DNA of 64,000 nucleotides from an uncultured Bacteroidota bacterium (GCA_902597545.1 CACJYD010000002.1:114718-178717); one strand, 5' to 3'. Counted from the stretch's first letter, positions 1 through 8,828 are shown. Made by a program: numbers and translations. Notes: a model not told the origin generated them from the letters alone.

Positions 1-996
1 TAACAAAGATGATCGACTTGCATATTTTTTATATTGATTTTCTAAATCAGTATAATCAATTTCAGCTGAAATAAAAGAATTCAAGTCTAAAAGGTCAGAA
101 TCAATTAAACTTTTTATATATAATAAATTATTTTTTAGATTAAACCTACTTAAAAAATATGGTGAATCATTCTCATCAAGAGCACATAAAGATTTGATCG
201 TCAAATTTTTAAAATATGTATATTTTGGTAATAAGGGGTTGAAATTTGGTAATTTTTCTCCTCTACCAGGAAATCCTAGATTTATTATTTTACCTGATTT
301 ATTAACTATTTCTAGACAAAATTTCCAATCTTCCCATTTATTTGAAGTATTAATTATGATATCCAAACCTATATTATTAGTCAAATTATATATATGTCTA
401 ACTGAACTTAATTTTTTATTAAAAACATTGATTTTTGATTTTGAAAAAATTTTACTAACAGATTTTTGATTTGAGAATACGAAAGTTTTTGATCCAGAAA
501 TTTCACTCATTAGAGCAGTAGAATATCCTAAAGTACCGCAACCAACAATTCCTACATTTAGACCTTGGAAGTTTTTTGCAGTCAAAAGAGAATGAAATCC
601 AAGATGAAGTAAATAAATACAAGCGTACTTTTTTGCTACACTTAAACTAATATTACCTAAATTAAGATAAAAATCCTCAATAGGTTGAATGTAATGACTT
701 TTATGAGACTGAAAAGTCAAAACAAATTCACCCTCTTTTATAGATTTTACATCTGAACCTACTCTAATTATTTTTGCAACATTGCAATAGCCAACAAGTC
801 TGGGGTAAATAACACCTTCCTTTAAGTGTTCTAATCCCAAATAGGCACCTGTTTCCGTTCCTGGTGATATTGCTGAAAAAACTGTTTTTGCACAAAATTC
901 ATTTGACTTTAAACAATCAATATTTATCTTGAATGATTCTAGTTTTAAATCTTTTGGATTTTTTAAATTATAATTTTTAGCACTTAAAAAACTCAT
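1..996 (-). CDS. Medium-chain dehydrogenase/reductase family oxidoreductase (3' end beyond window)
   Basis: An open frame of 332 codons runs from an ATG at 996 to the window edge without a stop, so the C-terminus is missing. The N-terminal half reads like a GroES-like MDR domain (ISPGTETG, then VGYCNVAKIIRVG, then KEGEFVL). A Rossmann motif VGIVGCGTLG follows near residue 150. The GHE motif and cysteines that hold catalytic zinc in alcohol dehydrogenases are not seen, so it is probably a zinc-independent oxidoreductase like those found in sugar-biosynthesis clusters. Its start overlaps the end of pseC by 20 bases, suggesting translational coupling and a role in nucleotide-sugar or nonulosonate modification. 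The substrate cannot be told. Confidence 0.72.
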   Translation of the reverse strand, partial: MSFLSAKNYNLKNPKDLKLESFKINIDCLKSNEFCAKTVFSAISPGTETGAYLGLEHLKEGVIYPRLVGYCNVAKIIRVGSDVKSIKEGEFVLTFQSHKSHYIQPIEDFYLNLGNISLSVAKKYACIYLLHLGFHSLLTAKNFQGLNVGIVGCGTLGYSTALMSEISGSKTFVFSNQKSVSKIFSKSKINVFNKKLSSVRHIYNLTNNIGLDIIINTSNKWEDWKFCLEIVNKSGKIINLGFPGRGEKLPNFNPLLPKYTYFKNLTIKSLCALDENDSPYFLSRFNLKNNLLYIKSLIDSDLLDLNSFISAEIDYTDLENQYKKYASRSSLL

Positions 997-2128
997 CTAT
1001 TTTATTTATTACAAATTGCTGATCATTTTTTGACAACTCAGGATATATTGGAAGCGTTAAACACTTTTTATAATATTCCTCAGAGTTGATTAAATTTTCA
1101 TTGTTGTTAGAGATTTTTGAATAATATGGAAACTTATGGATAGGAATGTAATGTATTTGACAATAAATATTATTGCTTGCCAGGAAGTCATATAATTCTT
1201 TTCTATTTTTTACTTGAATTATATACAAATGATAAGCATGTCCTTTGGTTAAAGATGATTGGGATATTATATAATTTTTATTTTTAAAATGATTAAAATA
1301 ATTTTCAGCAATTTTCCATCTTTTTTTTAAGTTTTGACCAATTCTATCTAGTTGGGAAATACCTAATGCACATTGAATATCAGATAATCTACAATTATAG
1401 CCTAAATCAATCATTTCATAGTACCATCCACCATCATTATTATTTAAAAGCTCCTTCTTCTTTGTTATACCATGCGTTCTTAGAATATTTAATTTATCAT
1501 AAAGTATTTTATTATTTGTTGTTATCATACCACCCTCGCCAGCTGCTATATGTTTAACGGGGTGAAATGAAAAAATTGATAAATCTGAATAGGTTCCACT
1601 GCCACACTTGATTTTTTTACCTGTTGAGTTAATTATATATCCTCCAGGTGAATGACAAGAATCTTCAATAATCCATAAATTATATTTTTTTGCAATCCTA
1701 GAAACTTCTTCAAGATTTACAGGCAGGCCAGCAAAATTTACAGGGATTATACCACTAAAAAAACCTTTTGGTTTTGTTTTAATTAAGACTTCAAGCTTTT
1801 TTAAATCTATATTGTATGTGTCAGGATTTATATCACAAAACCACACATTTGCATCCCTGTACCTAATGCAATTTGCAGATGCTACAAATGTAATTGGAGT
1901 AGTGATGACGTTTTGATTTTTTTTCAATCCGAGGACTTTAGTGCATAAATCAAGAGCAACTGTTCCATTAGAAACAGCAACAGCATATTTTGCTCCAACA
2001 AATTTTGAAAATTTATTTTCAAATTCAGAGACTTTAGGTCCTTGGGTTAAATAGTCAGATTTTAGAACTTCAACAACTGAGTCAATGTCCTTTTGACTTA
2101 TATTGTGGGCTCCATAAAATAACTTCAA
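977..2128 (-). CDS. pseC: PseC-type UDP-4-keto-6-deoxy-sugar aminotransferase
   Basis: This 383-residue protein belongs to the DegT/DnrJ/EryC1/StrS family of PLP-dependent sugar aminotransferases. It has the N-terminal SDYLTQGPKVSEFE segment, AVSNGTVAL, EDSCHSPGG, and the PLP-lysine context SFHPVKHIAAGEGG with K192 as probable Schiff-base lysine. That last motif is typical of PseC, which aminates UDP-2-acetamido-2,6-dideoxy-beta-L-arabino-hex-4-ulose on the way to pseudaminic acid. The gene follows pseB after 4 bases, the usual pathway order. Later enzymes (PseF, G, H, I) are not in the window. The end product could be pseudaminic acid or another 4-amino-4,6-dideoxy sugar. Confidence 0.85.
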   Translation of the reverse strand: MKLFYGAHNISQKDIDSVVEVLKSDYLTQGPKVSEFENKFSKFVGAKYAVAVSNGTVALDLCTKVLGLKKNQNVITTPITFVASANCIRYRDANVWFCDINPDTYNIDLKKLEVLIKTKPKGFFSGIIPVNFAGLPVNLEEVSRIAKKYNLWIIEDSCHSPGGYIINSTGKKIKCGSGTYSDLSIFSFHPVKHIAAGEGGMITTNNKILYDKLNILRTHGITKKKELLNNNDGGWYYEMIDLGYNCRLSDIQCALGISQLDRIGQNLKKRWKIAENYFNHFKNKNYIISQSSLTKGHAYHLYIIQVKNRKELYDFLASNNIYCQIHYIPIHKFPYYSKISNNNENLINSEEYYKKCLTLPIYPELSKNDQQFVINKIDEFFKC

Positions 2129-2132
2129 AATT

Positions 2133-3143
2133 TTATATTTTTAATTTACTAATTAGTTTGGAAATTTGATTAACATTTAGAAAATCAGGGTTATTTCCGG
2201 AATGATAATGAAAATCCATAACGACTTTTTTTGCTTTATGAGATTTAATAAAATCCTCTAAATTCCATTGCGGTTTTGCAGGTAAAATGACATAATAATT
2301 ATCAATTTCATACGTAAAATAAGAATCTGCTGGTGAAATCATCTCTTCATGAATTTTTTCACCAGGTCTTATACCAATTTCTACTAACTTACAGTCAGGA
2401 CATACAGCTTTGGCAACATCTGTCACTTTGTATGATGGTATCTTGGGTACATATAATTCTCCTCCCCATGAATTCTCTAAAGCATGAATAACCATCTTAA
2501 CACCATCATCAATTGAAATATTAAACCTAGTCATGTTTTTGTGCGTTATTGGTAATTTTCCTGTTTCTTTTTTTGAAATGAAGAATGGTATAACTGATCC
2601 ATTTGAACCCATTACATTACCATATCTAACAACACTAAATTTCAATGATCTTTTACCTTTAATATTATTTGCTGCTATAAATAGTTTATCTGATGCTAAC
2701 TTGGAAGCTCCATAAAGATTTGTAGGAGCACACGCTTTATCTGTTGATAGTGCAACCACACTATTTACATTGTTTACAATAGCTGCATTTATTACATTTT
2801 GGGCACCTATGATGTTCGTTTTTATACATTCATCAGGATTGTACTCTGCGATTGGAACATGTTTCATTGCTGCTGCATGAATAATATAATTAACATTCTC
2901 ACAAGCTCTAGATAATCTATCTTTGTCTCTAACATCACCAATAAAAAATCTTATATTTGGATAAAGGTGGGAAGGATAATCATTAGCCATGTTATACTGC
3001 TTCTGCTCATCTCTAGAAAAGATAATTAACTTGTTTACTTTAGGCCACTTTTTTAGAATTTCTTTTACTAATGCTTTTCCTAGTGAACCAGTACCCCCTG
3101 TTATTAAAATATCTTTATCGTTTAGATCAAAAGAATTTTTCAT
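2133..3143 (-). CDS. pseB: PseB-type UDP-GlcNAc 4,6-dehydratase (inverting)
   Basis: The product is an extended short-chain dehydrogenase of 336 residues. It has GGTGSLG at 16-22 for NADP binding, STDKA around 133-137, and the YGASK active-site motif with Tyr144 and Lys148. The segment LIIFSRDEQKQYNM and the downstream pattern match PseB/FlaA1 dehydratases, which convert UDP-GlcNAc to the 4-keto-6-deoxy-L-arabino sugar. The frame stays open upstream to 3236, but that stretch lies inside ahcY and looks unlike this family. The ATG at 3143, 4 bases after the ahcY stop, gives a normal N-terminus. It is cotranscribed between ahcY and pseC. Confidence 0.88.
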   Translation of the reverse strand: MKNSFDLNDKDILITGGTGSLGKALVKEILKKWPKVNKLIIFSRDEQKQYNMANDYPSHLYPNIRFFIGDVRDKDRLSRACENVNYIIHAAAMKHVPIAEYNPDECIKTNIIGAQNVINAAIVNNVNSVVALSTDKACAPTNLYGASKLASDKLFIAANNIKGKRSLKFSVVRYGNVMGSNGSVIPFFISKKETGKLPITHKNMTRFNISIDDGVKMVIHALENSWGGELYVPKIPSYKVTDVAKAVCPDCKLVEIGIRPGEKIHEEMISPADSYFTYEIDNYYVILPAKPQWNLEDFIKSHKAKKVVMDFHYHSGNNPDFLNVNQISKLISKLKI

Positions 3144-3147
3144 ATAT

Positions 3148-4455
3148 CTAGTATCTATAATATTCAGGTTTGAATGGTCCATCAACCTCAACTCCAATAT
3201 ATTTAGCTTGCTCAGGCGATAATTCTTCAAGTTCAACTCCTAATTTTTCAAGATGAAGTTTAGCAACTTTTTCGTCAAGGTGTTTTGGAAGCATATAAAC
3301 CTCATTTTTATATTTTGATGAATTATTCCAAAGTTCCAGTTGAGCTAAAACTTGATTAGTAAATGAATTACTCATCACAAAACTTGGATGACCAGTAGCA
3401 CAACCTAAATTAACCAATCTACCTTCAGCTAAAATAATAATATCATTACCATCAATATTGTATAAATCAACTTGTGGTTTAATCTCAACTTTTGTATTTC
3501 CATAATTTGAATTTAGCCATGCCATATCAATTTCATTATCGAAATGACCAATGTTACAAACAATTGTTTTGTCCTTCATTTTTCTAAAATGATATTCAGA
3601 AATAATATCCTTGTTTCCAGTTGCAGTAACAACAATATCTGCATTATGAATTACAGAACTCATTTTTTTAACCTCATAACCATCCATAGAAGCCTGTAAT
3701 GCACATATAGGATCAATTTCTACAACAGTTACAATTGCACCAGCAGCACTAAAAGATGCTACAGTACCCTTTCCAACATCTCCATAACCAGCTACAACAA
3801 CTCTTTTACCAGCCATCATGACATCAGTGGCCCTTCTGACTGCGTCAACAGCACTTTCCTTGCATCCATATTTATTATCAAATTTTGATTTTGTAACAGA
3901 ATCATTGATGTTAATTGCAGGCAATGTCAATGTTCCATTTTTTGATCTTTCGTACAATCTGTGAACCCCAGTTGTAGTTTCCTCTGATAAGCCCTTTATA
4001 TCAGGAACCAAATTTTTAAAATTATCTAAAACCATATTGGTTAAATCACCTCCATCATCAAGAATCATATTTAATGGTTTTTGCTCTTCACCAAAAAATA
4101 ATGTTTGCTCAATACACCATTCAAATTCTTCTTCATTCATGCCTTTCCAAGCATAAACAGAAATTCCTGCTTTAGCAATAGCAGCAGCTGCATGATCTTG
4201 AGTGGAGAAAATATTACAAGAGCTCCAAGTTACATCTGCACCTAATTCTACAAGAGTCTCTATTAGCACTGCTGTTTGAACAGTCATGTGCAAACAACCA
4301 GCAATCCTTGCTCCATTAAGTGGCTTTTTACCTTTAAATTCTTTTCTTAAAGACATCAAACCTGGCATTTCTGCTTCAGCAAGATTGATTTCTTTTCTTC
4401 CCCAATCTGCTAATGATATATCTTTAACTTTATATTTTACAAACTTTTTTTTCAT
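3148..4455 (-). CDS. ahcY: Adenosylhomocysteinase
   Basis: This 435-residue protein hydrolyses S-adenosylhomocysteine to adenosine and homocysteine, removing the product that inhibits methyltransferases. It has the family N-terminus ([10 protein letters not shown]), the substrate region [13 protein letters not shown] and [15 protein letters not shown], and the NAD-binding loop GYGDVGKG at 223-230. The C-terminus ends PFKPEYYRY as in most members. Length is normal. Its start lies 1 base after the metK stop, so the two SAM-cycle enzymes are made together. They sit inside a run of nucleotide-sugar genes, which is unusual company for them. Confidence 0.96.
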   Translation of the reverse strand: MKKKFVKYKVKDISLADWGRKEINLAEAEMPGLMSLRKEFKGKKPLNGARIAGCLHMTVQTAVLIETLVELGADVTWSSCNIFSTQDHAAAAIAKAGISVYAWKGMNEEEFEWCIEQTLFFGEEQKPLNMILDDGGDLTNMVLDNFKNLVPDIKGLSEETTTGVHRLYERSKNGTLTLPAININDSVTKSKFDNKYGCKESAVDAVRRATDVMMAGKRVVVAGYGDVGKGTVASFSAAGAIVTVVEIDPICALQASMDGYEVKKMSSVIHNADIVVTATGNKDIISEYHFRKMKDKTIVCNIGHFDNEIDMAWLNSNYGNTKVEIKPQVDLYNIDGNDIIILAEGRLVNLGCATGHPSFVMSNSFTNQVLAQLELWNNSSKYKNEVYMLPKHLDEKVAKLHLEKLGVELEELSPEQAKYIGVEVDGPFKPEYYRY

Positions 4456-4456
4456 A

Positions 4457-5707
4457 TCATATATTAAATTTTTCTTTAATTTTTTCTACATAATCTAATT
4501 TTTCCCATGTAAATAACTCTACTTCGAATTTTTTGGTTTTGCCATCAATAGATTTAAAAATTTTATTTACTTTTTTAGGCTTTCTTCCCATGTGACCATA
4601 TGAGGATGTTTCACTGTAAATTGGAGATCTCAATTTTAATCTCTTTTCAATAAAATAAGGTCTCATATCAAAAATTTCCTCAACTTTTAACGCAATTTCA
4701 CTGTCTGATATATTGATTTTTTTGGAATTGTAAGTATTAACATATATACCCATTGGTTCAGCAACCCCTATTGCATAACTGACCTGAACTAAACATTCAT
4801 CACATAAACCGGATGCTACAAGATTTTTTGCTATATGTCTAGTAGCATAAGCAGCACTTCTGTCAACTTTACTTGGATCTTTTCCTGAAAAAGCACCACC
4901 TCCATGAGCACCCTTACCACCATATGTATCCACAATAATCTTTCTACCTGTTAAACCTGTATCTCCGTGAGGTCCTCCAATAACAAATTTTCCAGTTGGA
5001 TTAACATGATAATTAATTTTGTCATTAAACAAAGACCTGTACTCAGGATACTTATTTAATAATCTGGGTATTAGATAATTAATAACATCATATTTTATTT
5101 TTTTCAACATTTTTGCTTCATCATCAAAATCATCATGCTGAGTAGAAACAACTATAGATATAATTTTTTTGGGTTTATTATCATCTCCATATTCCACAGT
5201 TACTTGAGATTTGGAATCTGGCCTAAGATATTTTATATCATTATTTTCTCTTCTGATTTCTGCAAGCTCAATTAGAATTTTATGTGATAAGTCAAGTGGT
5301 AATGGAATAAAATCTTTGGTTTCATTGGTAGCATAACCAAACATCATTCCTTGATCGCCAGCACCCTGAAGTTCTGCTTTTTCTCTTTCAACACCCTGAT
5401 TTATATCAGATGATTGCTCATGTATTGAAGATAGAATTCCGCATGATTGTGAATCAAACATATAGTCACTATCGTTATATCCAATTTTTTTTATAACGTC
5501 TCTTGCAATTGACTGAACATCAAGTGAAACTTTTGATTTAACTTCACCTGCCAAAATCACCTGACCAGTAGTAACTAATGTTTCACATGCAACTTTTGAA
5601 GATGGATCAAATGCAAGGAAATTATCGATTAAAGCATCACTTATTTGATCTGCAACTTTATCCGGGTGACCTTCACTAACCGACTCTGATGTAAATAAAT
5701 AGCTCAT
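4457..5707 (-). CDS. metK: S-adenosylmethionine synthetase
   Basis: MetK makes SAM from methionine and ATP. The 416-residue product has the N-terminal motif [14 protein letters not shown], the signature [12 protein letters not shown], and the phosphate-binding region [22 protein letters not shown]. The frame extends 14 codons upstream of the ATG at 5707, but the family begins at [10 protein letters not shown] and the longer version would overlap the preceding gene, so 5707 is chosen. It starts 8 bases after the UDP-sugar dehydrogenase stop and is followed directly by ahcY. No SAM riboswitch is seen immediately before metK. Confidence 0.97.
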   Translation of the reverse strand: MSYLFTSESVSEGHPDKVADQISDALIDNFLAFDPSSKVACETLVTTGQVILAGEVKSKVSLDVQSIARDVIKKIGYNDSDYMFDSQSCGILSSIHEQSSDINQGVEREKAELQGAGDQGMMFGYATNETKDFIPLPLDLSHKILIELAEIRRENNDIKYLRPDSKSQVTVEYGDDNKPKKIISIVVSTQHDDFDDEAKMLKKIKYDVINYLIPRLLNKYPEYRSLFNDKINYHVNPTGKFVIGGPHGDTGLTGRKIIVDTYGGKGAHGGGAFSGKDPSKVDRSAAYATRHIAKNLVASGLCDECLVQVSYAIGVAEPMGIYVNTYNSKKINISDSEIALKVEEIFDMRPYFIEKRLKLRSPIYSETSSYGHMGRKPKKVNKIFKSIDGKTKKFEVELFTWEKLDYVEKIKEKFNI

Positions 5708-5715
5708 AGTTAAAG

Positions 5716-6546
5716 TTATGTTATAGCACGACCTTTCATTTTCTCCCAATCTCTATTAGATCTAAGATCGTCATTTGTTTCTTTTGTTGATGTTAAAACG
5801 TGGTTTGTTGTTCCATGTTTTTTTGTAAGCTGAATGATTGCTGATAGGTCTTTTGGAAAACAATGACCACCAAAACCTAAATCACCATCTGGACCAGGAA
5901 CTGCCCAATGGGACTTTCCTAATCTTTTGTCAAGAGTAGCATATTCAACAACTTTATCATAATCGAGATCTAGAGACTTGCATAGTTGATACATTTCATT
6001 AGCAAAAGATACTTTGGTTGATAAAAAACAATTAGTAAAATATTTTACCATTTCTGCATGTGATTCGCCGGTTTTGACAATATGAGCATTAGGAAATACT
6101 TTCGAATAAACTTGTTTTAAAATGGATGTAGCTGGTCTAGGTCCACCAAGAATAATTCTACTTTGATTATTAAAATCCTCCACTGCATTTCTTTCAGTTA
6201 AAAATTCAGGATTGAAAACAATATCTAAATTTTTATACTTTTTATTGAGTTCTTTAGTCGTTCCAGGGACAACAGTTGATTTAATTACAACAATAGATTT
6301 GACTTCATTAAGAATTGAGACTGTCTCCTCAACCAAACTAATATTACAATTTCCATCTTTATCCATTGGGGTTGGAAGACAAATAAAAATAATTTGGCAT
6401 TTCTTCTTAATAAAATCAATATTTGAATTTGACAAGGAAGGTTTTAGATCATATGTATAAACATCAAAATAAAGTTTAAACTTTTGATAAATTGCATTAC
6501 CAACAAAACCTTGACCTATGATACCTATATTCATGTTGTTTTTCAT
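5716..6546 (-). CDS. Short UDP-glucose/GDP-mannose dehydrogenase family protein lacking the C-terminal domain
   Basis: The 276-residue product has the N-terminal Rossmann motif GIIGQGFVGNAIY, the STVVPGTT and FNPEFLTERNA segments, and the catalytic cysteine in GFGGHCFPKD (Cys229). Classical family members have about 390-450 residues, with a C-terminal UDP-sugar-binding domain that is absent here. The frame is intact and ends cleanly 8 bases before metK, so this looks like a short family variant rather than a decayed gene. With the divergent UDP-xylose synthase at 7176 it could supply UDP-glucuronate, but the substrate is an inference. ATG at 6546 and a second at 6534 are both possible starts. 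Confidence 0.8.
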   Translation of the reverse strand: MKNNMNIGIIGQGFVGNAIYQKFKLYFDVYTYDLKPSLSNSNIDFIKKKCQIIFICLPTPMDKDGNCNISLVEETVSILNEVKSIVVIKSTVVPGTTKELNKKYKNLDIVFNPEFLTERNAVEDFNNQSRIILGGPRPATSILKQVYSKVFPNAHIVKTGESHAEMVKYFTNCFLSTKVSFANEMYQLCKSLDLDYDKVVEYATLDKRLGKSHWAVPGPDGDLGFGGHCFPKDLSAIIQLTKKHGTTNHVLTSTKETNDDLRSNRDWEKMKGRAIT

Positions 6547-6556
6547 AGCTTCGCTT

Positions 6557-6577
6557 GTTCAGTTACAAAAACCGAAC
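6557..6577. promoter_or_regulatory. Dyad next to the promoter of the UDP-sugar dehydrogenase/metK operon
   Basis: GTTCAGTT (6557-6564) and AACCGAAC (6570-6577) form an inverted repeat with one mismatch (a G-U pair in RNA) around a 5-base spacer. It abuts the -7-like box on the minus strand and lies in the predicted leader of the operon. It could be an operator or a small RNA hairpin. Confidence 0.35.
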
Positions 6578-6584
6578 AAAGATA
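6577..6584 (-). promoter_or_regulatory. Bacteroidota -7 promoter box (TATCTTTG)
   Basis: Read on the minus strand the sequence TATCTTTG fits the Bacteroidota primary-sigma consensus TAnnTTTG. It lies about 30 bases upstream of the ATG at 6546, in the gap after the regulator gene. No clear TTTG element is seen at -33. It would start the operon running leftwards through metK, ahcY, pseB and pseC. Confidence 0.5.
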
Positions 6585-6587
6585 TCA

Positions 6588-6616
6588 ACTTATTTAAATT
6601 ACAGCTGAATTTAAGT
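6588..6616. promoter_or_regulatory. Inverted repeat with ACTTA/TAAGT ends upstream of the metK operon promoter
   Basis: TTAAATT (6594-6600) and AATTTAA (6608-6614) are perfect arms around ACAGCTG, with outer ACTTA (6588-6592) and TAAGT (6612-6616). It lies just upstream of the -7 box at 6577-6584, where an operator would act. The same ACTTAA/TTAAGT half-sites flank the start of the regulator gene at 7115-7143. It is read as a possible binding site of that regulator. Confidence 0.35.
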
Positions 6617-7123
6617 TTAATTTTCAATCAGAATTAAATAATTCTGATTAGGAAGTTTATGAGATACTAAAAAACAAACTTTCCTCTCTATAACTTTTTC
6701 AATCTTAGATTCTAACTGTTTAAGATACTTTAAATCAATATTATCTCCAATTATCAAAACCTCTATAAAACCACTGTCTAACCCTAACGCATAATCCCCT
6801 AAAAGAGCAATTTTATCAACAAAGCCAATTCTCTCATAGACTTTTTCTATAATTTCTTCTAACCCCAAATACTTGTGAATGATTTGTTGAATGACTTTGA
6901 AAAGAGGATGTTTTTTATTTGCAGAGTAAAAAATTTTATTTTCTCTGGCCTTTTTTACTAAATAACCAGCACTCGATAAATTATTTAATTCTTTTCTAAC
7001 AGAGTTTGTCGATTCACCAAATTCATTTGCAAGTCCATTTAAATAACCTTCATTTTGAATATTAACAAAAAACTTAATTAAAAGCCTTAATCTTGTTTTG
7101 GATTTTATTAAAGTACTTAACAT
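6617..7123 (-). CDS. Winged-helix transcriptional regulator with a nucleotidyltransferase-like C-terminal region
   Basis: The 168-residue protein begins with a helix-turn-helix region. Residues about 8-70 contain RLRLLIKFFVN, LANEFGESTNSVRKELNNLSSAGYL and a wing-like KKARENKIFYSAN, resembling ArsR/MarR-type folds. Residues about 95-165 (IALLGDYALGLDSGFIEVLIIGD) resemble the nucleotidyltransferase-like domain found fused to such domains, but its catalytic acidic pattern is incomplete. It lies between two divergent sugar operons, with palindromes at both its own start and the next promoter. The likely role is local control of surface-glycan genes. The ligand is unknown. Confidence 0.7.
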   Translation of the reverse strand: MLSTLIKSKTRLRLLIKFFVNIQNEGYLNGLANEFGESTNSVRKELNNLSSAGYLVKKARENKIFYSANKKHPLFKVIQQIIHKYLGLEEIIEKVYERIGFVDKIALLGDYALGLDSGFIEVLIIGDNIDLKYLKQLESKIEKVIERKVCFLVSHKLPNQNYLILIEN

Positions 7124-7143
7124 TAAGTAACAAATTTACTTAA
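7115..7143. promoter_or_regulatory. Cluster of ACTTAA/TTAAGT half-sites at the regulator start
   Basis: ACTTAA (7115-7120), TTAAGT (7123-7128) and ACTTAA (7138-7143) alternate in orientation. TTAAGTAA (7123-7130) and TTACTTAA (7136-7143) form a perfect 8-base inverted repeat with a 5-base spacer, overlapping the start codon of the regulator gene. The position suggests autoregulation and possibly control of the divergent operon. Confidence 0.4.
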
Positions 7144-7175
7144 TTTTTTGTTAAAAAAAGAATAAATTTGGTTTG

Positions 7176-8114
7176 GTGAAAAAAATTTTAATTGCTGGAG
7201 CTGCAGGATTCATCGGCTCTCACTTATGTGATTTTTTTATAAAAAAGGGTTACCAAGTTATTGGTTTAGATAATCTTTCTACTGGCCGAATAGAAAATAT
7301 CGCACACTTGATAAATAATTATAATTTTTCTTTTTTAAATCAAGACATTAACAATTTAAATGTAATTGAAGAAAAATTAGATTTTATTCTCCACTTTGCA
7401 TCACCAGCAAGCCCAATAGATTTTAGGCTAAAACCTTTTGAAATTTTAAATTGTGGCTCGGTTGGAACTCAAAATTTATTTGACTTAGCTTTAAAAAATG
7501 ATGCATTAATACTTTTAGCCTCATCATCTGAAGTTTATGGAAATCCATTGCAACATCCTCAAACTGAGGAATATATTGGAAATGTTAATTCTTTTGGAGA
7601 AAGATCCGTTTATGATGAATCCAAAAGATTTTCTGAATCACTAGCTTACGCTCATATAAGATATAAAAATTGTAATGTGAGAATCGCAAGAATATTTAAT
7701 ACTTATGGTCCTCGCATGAGAATCAATGATGGTAGAGCTGTACCAAACTTTATAAATCAGTTAATATCAAATAAAGATTTCACTGTATATGGGAATGGAA
7801 ATCAAACTAGATCATTTTGTTATATTAATGATTTAGTTGATGGTATATATAAATTGCTATTATCTAAATATAACAAACCAATTAACCTTGGAAATCCAAA
7901 TGAAATTTCAATAAATGAACTTGTTATTAAAATTAAAAATCTTGCAAAAAATAATTTAAAAATCATTTATAAAAAATTACCTGCTGATGATCCAATAATG
8001 AGAAAACCAAATATAGAAAAGGCAAACAATATTTTAAATTGGAGGCCAATTATAAAATTAGAAGATGGTCTAAAGAAAACATATAATTATATGATAAAAG
8101 AAAATAATGCTTAG
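7176..8114 (+). CDS. UDP-glucuronate decarboxylase (UDP-xylose synthase type)
   Basis: The product is an extended SDR of 312 residues. It has GAAGFIGSH near the N-terminus, HFASPASPIDFRLKP, SSSEVYGNPLQHPQ and GERSVYDESKR with the catalytic Tyr-x3-Lys, then RIFNTYGPRM and FCYINDLVDG. The ASPASP and YDESKR segments are hallmarks of UDP-xylose synthases, which oxidise and decarboxylate UDP-glucuronate. A GTG at 7176 gives the usual start MKKILIAGAAG, and a TTG one codon upstream is a less likely alternative. It heads a plus-strand operon with a lipoprotein and Wzi, divergent from the regulator. Confidence 0.85.
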   Translation: MKKILIAGAAGFIGSHLCDFFIKKGYQVIGLDNLSTGRIENIAHLINNYNFSFLNQDINNLNVIEEKLDFILHFASPASPIDFRLKPFEILNCGSVGTQNLFDLALKNDALILLASSSEVYGNPLQHPQTEEYIGNVNSFGERSVYDESKRFSESLAYAHIRYKNCNVRIARIFNTYGPRMRINDGRAVPNFINQLISNKDFTVYGNGNQTRSFCYINDLVDGIYKLLLSKYNKPINLGNPNEISINELVIKIKNLAKNNLKIIYKKLPADDPIMRKPNIEKANNILNWRPIIKLEDGLKKTYNYMIKENNA

Positions 8115-8123
8115 ATTTAAAAT

Positions 8124-8828
8124 ATGAAATCGAATAATTTCATTTATTCTAAATTAATTTGTTTTTTCCTTCTCATTTCATGCTCATACCCTGAAATGGA
8201 GAGTGACATTCTAGTATATGAAAATACTTTTGAAGACAACGTGCTTGAAAATATTGATGGAGGGGAAATCAATTCATATAATAATACAAAAGTAATTGGT
8301 CCTTTTAATAATGACGGATTCACACTGCATTTAAATGATATTGGGGATCATGATTATATTTTTATATCATTTGATCTTTATATTCATGGTTCTTGGGACG
8401 GAAATCGAAATGGTTTTGACAATAATGATAAGGGCGATATTTGGTATATGAAAATAAATCCTGGAATGGATTTACATAATGATATAAGTTCAAATTTATT
8501 TAAAACAACTTTTTCAAATAGCCCATGTTTTGACAACTATTGTTTGAGGCAGTCATATCCAATGCCTTATCCATTTGAAAATATTCCGAAAAAAGGCTCA
8601 TTTCAAACTGATTTACCTGTAACCTGCAGAAGTAATTTTTTTGGAGGTCCAACTACTATATATAAAATTGAAAAGGAATTTTCAAGCTCAGGCAAATCTG
8701 TTGTCATAAGATTTTATGATGAACTATATCAACCAAATGCTATTGATAAAGATGGAATTCCTCAGCAAAAATGTGATGAAAGTTGGTCAATTGATAACTT
8801 AAAAGTTAGAGCAATTAAATACAAATGA
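8124..8828 (+). CDS. Lipoprotein of unknown function, probably with a jelly-roll domain
   Basis: A short signal peptide ends in LLISC, so Cys20 is the probable lipidation site. The rest (234 residues in all) is predicted to be extracytoplasmic. The pattern ISFDLYIHGSWDG, then GDIWYMKI, then TTFSN, and near the end ESWSIDNLKV, recalls a beta-sandwich domain common in secreted marine bacterial proteins. I make no functional assignment. Four cysteines occur in the middle and end (CFDNYC, TCRSN, KCDES). It starts 9 bases after the UDP-xylose synthase gene and overlaps the wzi start by 4 bases, so it is probably made with the capsule machinery. Confidence 0.7.
   Translation: MKSNNFIYSKLICFFLLISCSYPEMESDILVYENTFEDNVLENIDGGEINSYNNTKVIGPFNNDGFTLHLNDIGDHDYIFISFDLYIHGSWDGNRNGFDNNDKGDIWYMKINPGMDLHNDISSNLFKTTFSNSPCFDNYCLRQSYPMPYPFENIPKKGSFQTDLPVTCRSNFFGGPTTIYKIEKEFSSSGKSVVIRFYDELYQPNAIDKDGIPQQKCDESWSIDNLKVRAIKYK

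Noticed and set aside
194..469. Plus-strand open frame of 91 codons
   Set aside because: It lies opposite the conserved MDR dehydrogenase frame on the minus strand and has no recognisable features.
3144..3236. Longer N-terminus for PseB
   Set aside because: The extension lies inside ahcY and has no match to the family, whose members begin near the ATG at 3143.
5716..6546. Pseudogene call for the short UDP-sugar dehydrogenase
   Set aside because: The frame is intact, catalytic motifs are present and it is tightly packed with metK, so a functional short form is more likely.
7131..7170. TAAATTTG boxes on both strands (7131-7138 minus, 7163-7170 plus) as promoters for the regulator and UDP-xylose synthase
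   Set aside because: They fall within about 8 bases of the start codons, giving almost leaderless mRNAs, and the region is too AT-rich to trust the match.
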